From Armatimonadetes bacterium DC (GTDB lineage Bacteria > Armatimonadota > Fimbriimonadia > Fimbriimonadales > GBS-DC): 64,000 nt of DNA. Of the stretch, positions 1 to 9,126 are shown piece by piece. Position numbers and translations under genes: made by a program. Position 1 is the stretch's first letter. The number at the start of each line of letters is the position of its first letter. The notes beneath the pieces are model-generated. The model did not search any database, was not told the origin of the DNA, and saw only the letters and a program-made list of their open reading frames with translations. The stretch lies in the NCBI GenBank assembly GCA_001442985.1, contig LDYB01000014.1, forward strand, positions 124,001 through 188,000, given 5' to 3'.

Positions 1-199
1 GTTCGTAGGCGGCTTCTGCAGAGTTGATTGTAACCAGCAGGGAAGCTCCTTCGCGGAGTGCGCGGAGCGCTTCTCCCGTGTCCAGGCGCACCACCAGCCC
101 CTCGCGAGAAGCATTCAAGAGCGTGCCCTCATGACATGTCTGTGTGTTGGGCAAGCGTGCCGAAATTCGGATTGCCTGTGTTGCTGTGCTGGCTTCCAT
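1..199 (-). CDS. PilZ-like domain protein, N-terminal part (runs off left edge)
   Basis: Open frame on minus strand from ATG at 199 to the edge: MEASTATQAIRISARLPNTQTCHEGTLLNASREGLVVRLDTGEALRALREGASLLVTINSAEAAYE; pattern resembles PilZ (N-x-S-x-x-G-hydrophobic ... G-x-x-hydrophobic). Confidence 0.45.
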   Translation of the reverse strand, partial: MEASTATQAIRISARLPNTQTCHEGTLLNASREGLVVRLDTGEALRALREGASLLVTINSAEAAYE

Positions 200-250
200 A
201 GCGCCACCTCTTGGGGGATTCTTCCACAGGACGCAAGGGAATCTCCAACT

Positions 251-282
251 AAAAAACCCTCTCCCCTTGCTGGGGAGAGGGT
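251..282 (-). terminator. Rho-independent-type terminator for the 288..2081 gene
   Basis: AACCCTCTCCCC-agcaa-GGGGAGAGGGTT followed by a T-run when read on the minus strand. Confidence 0.7.
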
Positions 283-287
283 TGGGT

Positions 288-2081
288 TTACAGCGAAGCC
301 GGAATCAGGTACGAGCTTTTCGCTTTCGGGTCGTGAACCCCGATGAAGATGTAGAACATCTCATCGTAGGTTCCCTCGCCGTAGCGTACCTCGCGCGGCG
401 GGTTGCTGGGGTTATTGGGATTCCTGGACGAGTTGTCGTACCAGCCCTCCGCCTCAATCACGGTGCCAGGCGGCAGTTCCACGGGTTCTTTGTAGTAGTA
501 GGTCTGCTGCCAGTTGAAGTCGTAGTCCTCAATTCGCAGCAGCGGGATTACGCGCCCGTCGGGCGTGCGCGCCTTGACCTCACAACCGCGCGCGATGAGG
601 TGCATATGCGCCAGAATCGCCACCGCATAAATCGGGCGGTCGCTGGGCGTTTTCCACTGCGCCCGGATGCGATAGTTGCTCTCGCCTGCAGGGATGCGGA
701 TGTTCCGATTGCCCAGTACCAGCAGCTGCACAGGCTTATGCTCTGGCTTATAGTCGGCGAGGTACAGCCCCACGCGCGTGCGGTCTTTCTCGCGCTTGCC
801 GCGCTTGAAGTAGTGAACCTGCATCACCAGGTCAAACTTGCGCGGCAACACCACCGCAAACGGCTCGTCCAGCTTGATGGGGCGCTGACCGGGCACCCAG
901 CCCCCCAGCATCATCAGCGGGATGAACCCTGTACCGCCGAAGTTGGCGTAGCCCGGTTTGGGGTCTGCCTCATCCTGCCTGCGTGCCTGCCCCGAAACAT
1001 CCACAAACATGTTCGCGTGATGCACCACCTCGCGGTTGCCCGGCTGGATGTCGATGGCAACAATCACCTTATTTTCGGGCAGTTCCACCGGGATGACGAA
1101 GTAGCGATACTCGTCGCCGCCGGTGCCGTCCAGCTCATATTCGGGCGCTTCCACAATCAGGTCAGGCTCGCCAAGGAACCAGCCCTTTTCAAATTTGGGC
1201 GGGCGCGGCGCTTTCGAAAGATCGCCTGCAGGTGCGCCCGAGTCCACCCAGCGGGCAATCAGCCGAATCTCTTCTTCGCTCAGCGCGGTTGCGTTCTTGA
1301 ACTCGCCATACCCCGGCACTGCCTTCCATGGGGGCATCAGCCGTCGCCCGGTGTAGTATTGAATTTCCTTCGCCCACCGCTTCGCATCGTTGTAGGTCTC
1401 TAACGGGAACGGACCGATGTCGCCCGGGCGATGGCACGGCGTGCATTTCGTGTAGAGAATCGGCGCGATATGCTCGGCAAAGGTAACAGGAGCGGATTCC
1501 GCAGCGACTGCTTCGTCTTTCAGCGTGAGGAAGCAGCCCACCACGGGCGTGCGCGCCATGGCGACGCGCTTGCCGTTCACGACAGCGTTCAGCGCATCGC
1601 GCAGATAGGCGTTTTGCCCCACTTCGCGCTTCGTCACGCTATCGATGGCGCCGCTGTAGAGTGTCTGACCCTGCCCGTTCAACACAAACGCCTGCGGCAC
1701 ATGGGTCGCCCCCAGCGCTTTCGCAAGCGCCGGTGCCCCCTCGCGCACCACAGGAAACTGGAACCCCATCCGTTGCGCATGCTCGCGGACGCTCTCGTCG
1801 GTCTCGTCCGCTTCGGGGTAAATGCCGAAAAAGGCAACCCCGCGCGCCTGAAAAGTCTTATAGAGCGCGTTCAGGCGCGGCGCATAGCGTGGCACCGCAG
1901 GACAGCGGGAAGAAAGCGTCACGAACACCACCGCCTTCTTCGACTCCAGAGCCTGCCACTGCCAGCTCTTGCCATTCAAATCGCGCCACTGGAGCGTGGT
2001 GAGGGGCACGGTCTCGCTCTGATACCCTGCCCACAGCAGGAGCCCACTCAGCAGCATCGTCGCCAGAGTCCATCGCATCAT
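288..2081 (-). CDS. Redoxin/thioredoxin-fold protein fused to a cytochrome-c-like CxxCH segment and a Cu(II) monooxygenase-like C-terminal domain
   Basis: 597 aa; N-terminal signal/TM; AhpC/TSA-like region (VFVTLSSRCPAVPRYAPRLNALYKTFQARGVAFFGIYPE); CTPCH haem-binding motif; HHANMFVD and AHMHLIARGCEV histidine motifs. Confidence 0.75.
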   Translation of the reverse strand: MMRWTLATMLLSGLLLWAGYQSETVPLTTLQWRDLNGKSWQWQALESKKAVVFVTLSSRCPAVPRYAPRLNALYKTFQARGVAFFGIYPEADETDESVREHAQRMGFQFPVVREGAPALAKALGATHVPQAFVLNGQGQTLYSGAIDSVTKREVGQNAYLRDALNAVVNGKRVAMARTPVVGCFLTLKDEAVAAESAPVTFAEHIAPILYTKCTPCHRPGDIGPFPLETYNDAKRWAKEIQYYTGRRLMPPWKAVPGYGEFKNATALSEEEIRLIARWVDSGAPAGDLSKAPRPPKFEKGWFLGEPDLIVEAPEYELDGTGGDEYRYFVIPVELPENKVIVAIDIQPGNREVVHHANMFVDVSGQARRQDEADPKPGYANFGGTGFIPLMMLGGWVPGQRPIKLDEPFAVVLPRKFDLVMQVHYFKRGKREKDRTRVGLYLADYKPEHKPVQLLVLGNRNIRIPAGESNYRIRAQWKTPSDRPIYAVAILAHMHLIARGCEVKARTPDGRVIPLLRIEDYDFNWQQTYYYKEPVELPPGTVIEAEGWYDNSSRNPNNPSNPPREVRYGEGTYDEMFYIFIGVHDPKAKSSYLIPASL

Positions 2082-2133
2082 CGTCCATCACCTGCTCCAT
2101 AAATTCTGGTATACTTCCCCCGATTCCTGCCAG

Positions 2134-2898
2134 ATGGATGCGAATTTGCCAGAGAGGATGCCTGCAATCCTGTGGTTGGAGAGCGTGGACAGCACCCAGC
2201 GTGTGGCGAGCGAGCTAATAGCACAAGGCGATCGGCGCTATAACGCGGTCTGTGCCCGTCATCAGACGGCGGGACGCGGTCGCAAGGGCGCCACATGGTA
2301 CGACGAACCCGACACCTGCCTGCTGGTCTCGCTGATTCTGTGGGATACCCCGCTGCCTGAGCCTGTGGGTGTGCTGGGTCTCGTGGCGGCACTTGCGGTG
2401 GTGGAGTTGGTGTCGGACTTCTTGAAAGCACTCGGCGCCGCGCCCGAACGCCTCGCGCTCAAGTACCCCAACGATGTGTTGTTGGATCAGCGCAAGCTGG
2501 CAGGCGTGCTGGTGGAGATTGTGCAGGGAGTTCCGATTGTGGGGATTGGCGTGAATGTGGCGCAGTCGGCGTTTCCGCCCGAGCTGGAGGCAAGGGCAAT
2601 TTCTCTCTACCAGTCCGTGGGGGCGCCTGATGCCCTGCAGTTTGCTGCCCTGCGAGCGGACTGGGTGGCACGCTTATGGGATGCGTTTCAACGCTGGGAC
2701 GCGGTGCGCCGCCAATCGCCTCACGCGCTCTACGAGAACTGGGTGCGCTGGGATAGCACTGTGGGGCGCGCCTATCGGGTGATGGATTATAGCGGCGTAG
2801 TGGGGACTGCCATCGCTATAGAACCCGATTTTCGGCTCCGCTTGCGCCTGCCTGATGGACAGGAGGTCTGTAGCTACTTTGTGGAAAGCCTGTTATAG
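2134..2898 (+). CDS. birA: Biotin--[acetyl-CoA-carboxylase] ligase
   Basis: 254 aa; VDSTQRVASELI, HQTAGRGRKGATW, LKYPNDVLLDQRKLAGVLVE, GIGVNV motifs. Confidence 0.9.
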   Translation: MDANLPERMPAILWLESVDSTQRVASELIAQGDRRYNAVCARHQTAGRGRKGATWYDEPDTCLLVSLILWDTPLPEPVGVLGLVAALAVVELVSDFLKALGAAPERLALKYPNDVLLDQRKLAGVLVEIVQGVPIVGIGVNVAQSAFPPELEARAISLYQSVGAPDALQFAALRADWVARLWDAFQRWDAVRRQSPHALYENWVRWDSTVGRAYRVMDYSGVVGTAIAIEPDFRLRLRLPDGQEVCSYFVESLL

Positions 2899-2910
2899 GG
2901 CGTCCCGATA

Positions 2911-3122
2911 GTGTTCGAAAAATCCCGTCTCTTGCCAGACGGCTGAAGCCGTTCCTATGAGACGAAGCCGACCTGCGTCGGCTAATTTAGCCAGCGGAGG
3001 CTGGCTTTGTTTTGTAGGAACGGCTTTAGCCGCCGCTCTTTCGGGGCATCGTGGGTTCCAGAAGGTATCTTTGCAACAGAGCAGGTTCACCCATCCTGCT
3101 CAAGGGCGATTTTTTCGAACAC
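2911..3122. repeat. Structured dispersed repeat, copy A (MITE-like, terminal inverted repeats and nested hairpins)
   Basis: GTGTTCGAAAAATC at left end and GATTTTTTCGAACAC at right end; internal GACGGCTGAAGCCGTTCCTA...TAGGAACGGCTTTAGCCGCC stem enclosing GCCGAC/GTCGGC and AGCCAGC/GCTGGCT hairpins; second copy near 63.02-63.23 kb. Confidence 0.7.
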
Positions 3123-3198
3123 CTTCGGTGCCCTATGCATTTCCCACCCTCGATAGGGTATACTTTGGGGCTGAGATTAATCAGCGAGGCAAACAGCG

Positions 3199-3441
3199 AT
3201 GGCTTCGGTCAAAACGGAAGGCGGTTCTACGGGAGTGATCGCCCGCGTCCGCGCATGGTGGCGCGACATCATGGCGGAACTGCGGCGCGTGGTCAAACCC
3301 ACACCCGAAGAGACGACACAGATGATGCTGGTCGTGATTGGTTTTGTGATCGTCGTCGGGCTGTGGTTCGCATTCTGGGATGTGCTGCTCTATCAGATTA
3401 CACACCGCATCGACACCTGGATGCGGGGCTTAGGGAGATAA
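3199..3441 (+). CDS. secE: Preprotein translocase subunit SecE
   Basis: 80 aa, WWRDIMAELRRVVKPTPEETTQMMLVVIGFVIVVGLWFAFWDVLL; immediately upstream of nusG. Confidence 0.9.
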   Translation: MASVKTEGGSTGVIARVRAWWRDIMAELRRVVKPTPEETTQMMLVVIGFVIVVGLWFAFWDVLLYQITHRIDTWMRGLGR

Positions 3442-3446
3442 GAACG

Positions 3447-3974
3447 ATGCGCAGGGCGTGGTATGTTGTACGAACCCTGGTGGGCAAGGAGAATCAGGTA
3501 AAAACCGCCATCGAGAAGCGAGCGCAGGCGGCGGGGATGACCGACCGCATCTTTCAGGTACTCATCCCCACCGAGCAAGAAGTGCGTACAAAAGGTGGAC
3601 AAAAGCAAACCGTTACCCGAAAAGTATTCCCCGGCTATGTGCTGGTGGAGATGATCCTGGACGATGAGACCTGGACCCTCGTGCGCTCGACACCCAGCGT
3701 AACCGGGTTCGTAGAATCGGGTGGTAAGCCGGTGCCCCTATCGCCAGAAGAGGTGGAGGAAATCCAGCGCTCCATCGTGGAAAGCAAGGAGCGCCCGCGC
3801 ATCTTCTTCTCCCCCGGCGACACGGTGCGCGTCAACGAAGGACCTTTCGCCGATTTCACAGGCAAGGTGGAAAGCATCGATGCCGAGCGCAGCAAGGTCA
3901 AAGTGCTGATTAACATCTTCGGGCGCGAAACGCCTGTGGAACTGGAAGTGGATCAGGTTGAGAAAGTAACTTAG
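3447..3974 (+). CDS. nusG: Transcription termination/antitermination protein NusG
   Basis: Start corrected from ORF track to ATG 3447 ([25 protein letters not shown]...); KOW region [23 protein letters not shown]. Confidence 0.95.
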   Translation: MRRAWYVVRTLVGKENQVKTAIEKRAQAAGMTDRIFQVLIPTEQEVRTKGGQKQTVTRKVFPGYVLVEMILDDETWTLVRSTPSVTGFVESGGKPVPLSPEEVEEIQRSIVESKERPRIFFSPGDTVRVNEGPFADFTGKVESIDAERSKVKVLINIFGRETPVELEVDQVEKVT

Positions 3975-3987
3975 GAGGGAAAAAGCC

Positions 3988-4413
3988 ATGGCTAAGGAGA
4001 TTATGACGGTGATTAAGTTGAACCTGCCGGCGGGCGCGGCGACGCCTGCGCCGCCTGTCGGTCCCGCGCTGGGACAGGCAGGGGTCAACATCATGGAGTT
4101 CGTGAAGAAGTTCAACGAAGCCACCGCCAACCAGCGCGGCTCCACACTGCCTGTGGAGATTACGGTCTACAAAGACCGCTCGTTCACCTTTGTGGTTAAG
4201 CAGCCGCTGGCTTCGGACCTAATCAAGCAGGCGGCGGGCATCGAATCGGGTTCGGATAACCCGCTCCGCAAGAAGGTGGGGCGCATCACCCGCGAGCAAC
4301 TGCGCCAGATTGCGGAGCGCAAAATGCCCGACCTGAACGCCAACGATATCGAAGCGGCGATGCGCATCATCGCCGGAACTGCCCGCTCGATGGGCGTTGA
4401 AATTGTCGACTGA
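3988..4413 (+). CDS. rplK: 50S ribosomal protein L11
   Basis: 141 aa, [35 protein letters not shown]. Confidence 0.97.
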   Translation: MAKEIMTVIKLNLPAGAATPAPPVGPALGQAGVNIMEFVKKFNEATANQRGSTLPVEITVYKDRSFTFVVKQPLASDLIKQAAGIESGSDNPLRKKVGRITREQLRQIAERKMPDLNANDIEAAMRIIAGTARSMGVEIVD

Positions 4414-4466
4414 CCCATCAGCGTGGGAGGAGCGAACGCTCCGATCGCACCACAAGGAGGCACACC

Positions 4467-5213
4467 ATGAGAGGACAGAAGAAGCAGAAAAAGCAACCGC
4501 ATAGCAACCGTTACCTGAGTCTGGTACAGAAAGTCGAGAAGGACGCGCTCTACACGCCGTTAGAGGCGATTCGGAAGGTGAAGGAAACCGCCACCGCCAA
4601 ATTTGATGAATCGGTGGATATGGCGGTGAACCTGGGTGTAGACCCGCGCAAAAGCGAGCAGATGGTGCGCGGCGTGGTCAACCTGCCGCACGGCACGGGC
4701 AAGAAACAGCGCGTGCTGGTGTTCGCCAAAGGCGAGCAGGCAGAAGCCGCACGCGCCGCTGGCGCCGACCTGGTGGGCGCAGAAGACCTCGTGGAACAAA
4801 TCCAGAAAGGCTGGAAAGGCTGGAAAAACTTTGACCTGATTGTAGCGGGGCAGGACATGATGCCCATCATCAGCCGAATCGGCGGTATTTTGAAGGCACG
4901 CATGCCCAACCCCAAATCGGGCACGGTCTCGCCCAACCCTGCCAAAGTGGTGGAGGACATCAAGAAAGCCTCGCGCGTGGAATATCGCGTGGACAAGGCA
5001 GGGATTGTGCATATGCCCATCGGGCGCGCCTCTTACAGCGAGGAGCAACTGCTGGAAAACTTTGCCGTCGCGCTGAACGCCCTGCTGAAGGCGAAACCTG
5101 CCACTTCCAAAGGGCGCTACCTGCAGAAAATCACCCTCTCCAGCACGATGGGACCGGGCTTCAAGGTAGACCCCAACGAAGCCCAGAAACTGGCGGAGCA
5201 GGTGAAGGCGTAA
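4467..5213 (+). CDS. rplA: 50S ribosomal protein L1
   Basis: 248 aa; FDESVDMAVNLGVDPRKSEQMVRGVVNLPHGTGK. Confidence 0.97.
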   Translation: MRGQKKQKKQPHSNRYLSLVQKVEKDALYTPLEAIRKVKETATAKFDESVDMAVNLGVDPRKSEQMVRGVVNLPHGTGKKQRVLVFAKGEQAEAARAAGADLVGAEDLVEQIQKGWKGWKNFDLIVAGQDMMPIISRIGGILKARMPNPKSGTVSPNPAKVVEDIKKASRVEYRVDKAGIVHMPIGRASYSEEQLLENFAVALNALLKAKPATSKGRYLQKITLSSTMGPGFKVDPNEAQKLAEQVKA

Positions 5214-5220
5214 GCCTTTT

Positions 5221-8163
5221 CTACGGCTTGCGCTTTTTGGCTTCCAGCAGGCGGCTGAGGGTGTCGGGCGCGGACGGGGCGGGCGACGCTCTGGCAGCAG
5301 GTTCGCTGCTGGTGGGCGGGGCTGGCTTTGGTGAGGCGACTGCCTGCGGCGTCGGCTTGGGGTGTTCGCCAGCCTGATAGCGATGTTGGGCGCGCGCCTT
5401 TGCCATCTGGAGGCGTGTCGCGGTGGGGATAGGAGCAGAGCGCGCCCGACGCCGCGTTAGCGCCAACCCCAGACGCCGCCAGAGCGCGCCCACAAACTCT
5501 GGCACCGTAACCATCACACGGCGGATGGTGATGTCGGTCAGCAGCAACAGCAGGCTCACCAGCAGCGCGAGGCTCCATAACTCCTGACGCAACGGGCGCG
5601 GGTTGGGCGGCATGTCAAACGCGCGAGAAGGTTCCGGGTTGACTCGCCCGCCCGTCAGCTCCGCAATGCGCGTCAGCAGGGGCGCGTTCGGGCGCGTGAA
5701 GCGATACTCCATCGGGTAGGGTATGGCAAACGAGGTGTTCAGCACCACCCGCTCGCCTGTGCCAAAATCGCCCTCCGTGCTGAGCCGGTAAATCCCGCGC
5801 TGGCGAATGGGGAACTGCGCCTGATAGCGCCCCGAACCCACCATCTGAAGCGTGTAGGTCTGCTGGGAGCCGTCGGGCAGCCCCACCCGAAGCTGGGGCG
5901 TCAAGCCGTTGATTGGCGCGCCCTCAGGGGTGAACGCTTGCAGTTCGACAATTGCCTGCCCCGCGCGTGCTGTCGCTGTCAAAGTAAGATTGGAGTGCGC
6001 CGAAGGGCGTAGCGCCGAGCGTATCACATTCGTCCAGAACACGCTATAGCCGCCCCAGCCGAACCAGCGTTGCGCCCAGCGCGGCTGCGCATCGGAAGTA
6101 AACGCCACCACCGTGCCCAGCCCGTAGCGCCATGTCGCCAGCAGGGGGTCGTCTTTGTGCGTACGCATCAGCGTTTGCGCCAGCGGGCGCTCCGAAGTGA
6201 GGTTGTACGCCAGCAGGGCAGGCGTGCGGTTCCAGTCTATCCCCTGCAGGTGTTCATCATTCGCGGCGACTTTGGGCGTAAACGCCCCCACCTCTATCGC
6301 CGAGCGGGTCATCATGCTCACATCGGCAGTGAACAGGCGTGGCAGCACATCGGCGCGAGTCGTCTCGTAAAACTGCCCGCCCCCTGCCTGCGCCAGCTGT
6401 TTGAGAAACGCCGTGTCTTTGCCCTTGCCGAAGGCAATCACACTGAGCGTGATGCCCATCGCGCGCATCTGTTGCGCCAGCGCGATACTCCCCTCCTGCT
6501 CGTCGCAGTCGCTGGCGTCGGCAAGCATCACGATATGGCGCGAGCGCGTCGGCGGCTCCATCGCCAGCCCCGCCAGCGCCATCTCCAGACTGCCCCGCAC
6601 GAAAATCCCGCCCCCCGTGCCGTACACTCGCTGGAGTACCGAAATAATCGGCTCGCGCTGGGCGGCGTCAAAAATCGCGTGCTTCGGCTGACCCGCCCGC
6701 TGCCCATGACAACCCCGAAACTGGCGTCCCTCGCAGCTGAACGGATCGGCGTTCGTGCGTGCCATCTCCGGCAGCAGCCAGTCGGAGCCATGGCTGCTGA
6801 TAATCACGCCGAAGCGGTCATTATCACGGAGCATGCGCAGGGTCTGAATGCTCGCCTCCGCCGCCAGATGCGCCACCTTGTGCTGACCGATATAGTTATT
6901 CATGCTCCCCGACGCATCCACAATCAGCACGACGGTTGAAGCGTGATGCACCTGCCGGTGGCGAATCTCTAAATCCACGGGGAGCATCTCGGCGACTGGC
7001 GTGCCGTAGTAGCCGCCGGGCTGATAGGAGCGCTCGCCACCAATCATCACGAATCCGACGCCCATATCGCGCACCACCGACTGGAGCGCCAGCATCTGCT
7101 GGGGGCTGAGCGCCTCGGCGGGGTAGTCGTTGAAAATAATCGCATCGTATTGCATCAGGCTTTCCATCTGGGCGGGGAAGTTCCCTGTGCCGACCACCTC
7201 CGCCTCGATGCGGTTCGCCTTCAGCACGGAGCGCAGTCCCTCGCTGATTCCGCGCCTGCCTTCGGCGATCAGCACTTTGGGCGCGCCGCGTACGAACACC
7301 ACCGCCAGCCCCAGATTGTTGCGTGGGTCGCTGTCGGGTTGCGCCTGCAGAATGGCGCGCAGCTGGTGCGTGCCCGGCTTCTCGGTGCGCAGGGTGGTGG
7401 TGATTACATTCACGCCGGGTGTGAGTTTCACGGGGAGCGACTTGACCGGGATGCCGTCGCGGTCTATCAGAATCGTGCCCTCGGCGTGCCCCTGCGAGCG
7501 CACGACCACACGCACTTCATAGGGCGCGCCTACCTTCACCTGCTGGGGCGTTTCCAGCGCCTCAATCAGCGCCTCGTGGCGGCTCATGCGCGTCTCCAGC
7601 GGCACGACATCAATCGGGACGCCTTCCGTGCGGGCGACTTCCGCAACGGCGAGCGCGTCGCCGGCGGTCTCGTTGCCGTCGGTCAGCAGTACGATTCGCC
7701 GGGCGTAGCCGTCGGGGAACAGCGCGGTCGCCAGTCGGAGCGCGCGGGCAATATCGGTTCCGTCGGGGTTCGGGCGCGAGTAAATCGGCGGGAGCGTGCG
7801 GTGCTGAGCGGGCATCGCGTCCACATAGGCTTCGTTCCCGAACACCACCCACGCTGAGAGCGCCGATTCGGGCGCCTGCGCCAGCGCCTGACGCACATAC
7901 TCCTGCGCCTTCTGACGCCCCGCGTCCGAAACGCTGGCGGAACGGTCCAACACAAACACGGTGCAAACGCTTCGCAGGGGCACGACGCCCTGCCAGCCCG
8001 CCAGCGCCAGCACCACCAGCGTGATGAGAAGCATCCGCAGGGCAATAATCAGCCGCCGCCGCGCCCGACTCACCCCCAGAATGCGTCGCCCTGTCCACCA
8101 CACCCAGCCCAGCAAAGGCGGCAACAGGAGCAGATAGCCCGGCTCCGTGAACTGCACCATCAC
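5221..8163 (-). CDS. VWA-domain membrane protein (BatA/glutamine-amidotransferase-like, two VWA-type segments)
   Basis: 980 aa; TM N-terminus; VFVLDRSASVS and VLIVDASGSMNNYIGQHK MIDAS-like motifs; GGERSYQPGGYYGTPVAEMLPV. Confidence 0.8.
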   Translation of the reverse strand: MMVQFTEPGYLLLLPPLLGWVWWTGRRILGVSRARRRLIIALRMLLITLVVLALAGWQGVVPLRSVCTVFVLDRSASVSDAGRQKAQEYVRQALAQAPESALSAWVVFGNEAYVDAMPAQHRTLPPIYSRPNPDGTDIARALRLATALFPDGYARRIVLLTDGNETAGDALAVAEVARTEGVPIDVVPLETRMSRHEALIEALETPQQVKVGAPYEVRVVVRSQGHAEGTILIDRDGIPVKSLPVKLTPGVNVITTTLRTEKPGTHQLRAILQAQPDSDPRNNLGLAVVFVRGAPKVLIAEGRRGISEGLRSVLKANRIEAEVVGTGNFPAQMESLMQYDAIIFNDYPAEALSPQQMLALQSVVRDMGVGFVMIGGERSYQPGGYYGTPVAEMLPVDLEIRHRQVHHASTVVLIVDASGSMNNYIGQHKVAHLAAEASIQTLRMLRDNDRFGVIISSHGSDWLLPEMARTNADPFSCEGRQFRGCHGQRAGQPKHAIFDAAQREPIISVLQRVYGTGGGIFVRGSLEMALAGLAMEPPTRSRHIVMLADASDCDEQEGSIALAQQMRAMGITLSVIAFGKGKDTAFLKQLAQAGGGQFYETTRADVLPRLFTADVSMMTRSAIEVGAFTPKVAANDEHLQGIDWNRTPALLAYNLTSERPLAQTLMRTHKDDPLLATWRYGLGTVVAFTSDAQPRWAQRWFGWGGYSVFWTNVIRSALRPSAHSNLTLTATARAGQAIVELQAFTPEGAPINGLTPQLRVGLPDGSQQTYTLQMVGSGRYQAQFPIRQRGIYRLSTEGDFGTGERVVLNTSFAIPYPMEYRFTRPNAPLLTRIAELTGGRVNPEPSRAFDMPPNPRPLRQELWSLALLVSLLLLLTDITIRRVMVTVPEFVGALWRRLGLALTRRRARSAPIPTATRLQMAKARAQHRYQAGEHPKPTPQAVASPKPAPPTSSEPAARASPAPSAPDTLSRLLEAKKRKP

Positions 8164-8380
8164 GCGCCACCCACAAGCAAGTATACCCCACTGATTTCGC
8201 CTCGTAAATCCACCAGATTTTGCCCCTCACCCTGTCCGCTTTTGCGCCCGAAATGAGTCTATATAGGGTGGATGTGGGAAATGGGATTTCCCGCACGCCA
8301 AGGTGAAAGGGAGAACTCCTTGCTGCTTTGCAGGTCGTCCTGCAAGTCGATCACACTTGTGGAATTGGAGGAGGCTCGTT

Positions 8381-9070
8381 ATGATGAAACGGCTTGGCTT
8401 TGCGACACTTGTGCTGAGTCTCGGCATTCTGAGCGCATCCTATGCCCAGCCTGCAGGTGCTGCAGGACTGGTCTGGCTGGATAACGCCCTGGAGTTTGAC
8501 TTGAACGGTGCTAATATCGTCACCTCGGGGGCAATCGGTACCACAATCAATATAAGCAACCAGGACCCCGTTTGCCTCAATAAGGATCCAAACACCCTCG
8601 ATGTACAACTGAACCTTGCCGCGCTGGTGGGCATTCCGGGCTTGCCAACGATTAACATCATTGGTTCCGCGAATGCCACAGGAGACGAGATTACATGGGT
8701 AGTCCCAGCGACAGACATAAATCTCTGTTTGCCCGCATCTCAAACTGGTCTCCCCGTTGATTTGCTCGTCAAACGCATCACTGGGGGACAGCTCAAGGTG
8801 CAGGCAACCATTCTCGGCTCGCCTTACTTTTCTACCGTCTGCAACCGGGACTTCTGGGTGCAGATGACGCCGATTGGGGGCAACGCTGCCAACTATCTGA
8901 ATCTGGAGTTGTATGCTTTCTGTGTGGAAAGCCCGCTCACGCGCATCAACGCTACTGTTCGGGACCTGAACTATGTGATTCACAGCGGTCCCGTCCCTGA
9001 ACCCGCCAGCATGGTTGCGCTGGGGACGGGTTTGGCGAGCCTGCTGGCATTGCGTCGGCGGAAGAAATAA
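8381..9070 (+). CDS. Secreted protein with PEP-CTERM sorting signal
   Basis: Start corrected to 8381 after GGAGGAGG; signal peptide MMKRLGFATLVLSLGILSASYAQ; C-terminus VPEPASMVALGTGLASLLALRRRKK. Confidence 0.85.
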   Translation: MMKRLGFATLVLSLGILSASYAQPAGAAGLVWLDNALEFDLNGANIVTSGAIGTTINISNQDPVCLNKDPNTLDVQLNLAALVGIPGLPTINIIGSANATGDEITWVVPATDINLCLPASQTGLPVDLLVKRITGGQLKVQATILGSPYFSTVCNRDFWVQMTPIGGNAANYLNLELYAFCVESPLTRINATVRDLNYVIHSGPVPEPASMVALGTGLASLLALRRRKK

Positions 9071-9126
9071 CGCACTCTGCGCCTCTCCCTGCCCTGTGCA
9101 GGGAGAGGCTTTCAGGAGGGTTTCTG

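Noticed and set aside
144-1403. 419-aa plus-strand ORF
   Set aside because: Antisense shadow of the 288..2081 redoxin/monooxygenase gene; compositionally biased, no domain
2899-3198. tRNA-Trp commonly found before secE
   Set aside because: No cloverleaf or GGTTCRAATCC T-arm; hairpins here belong to the dispersed repeat
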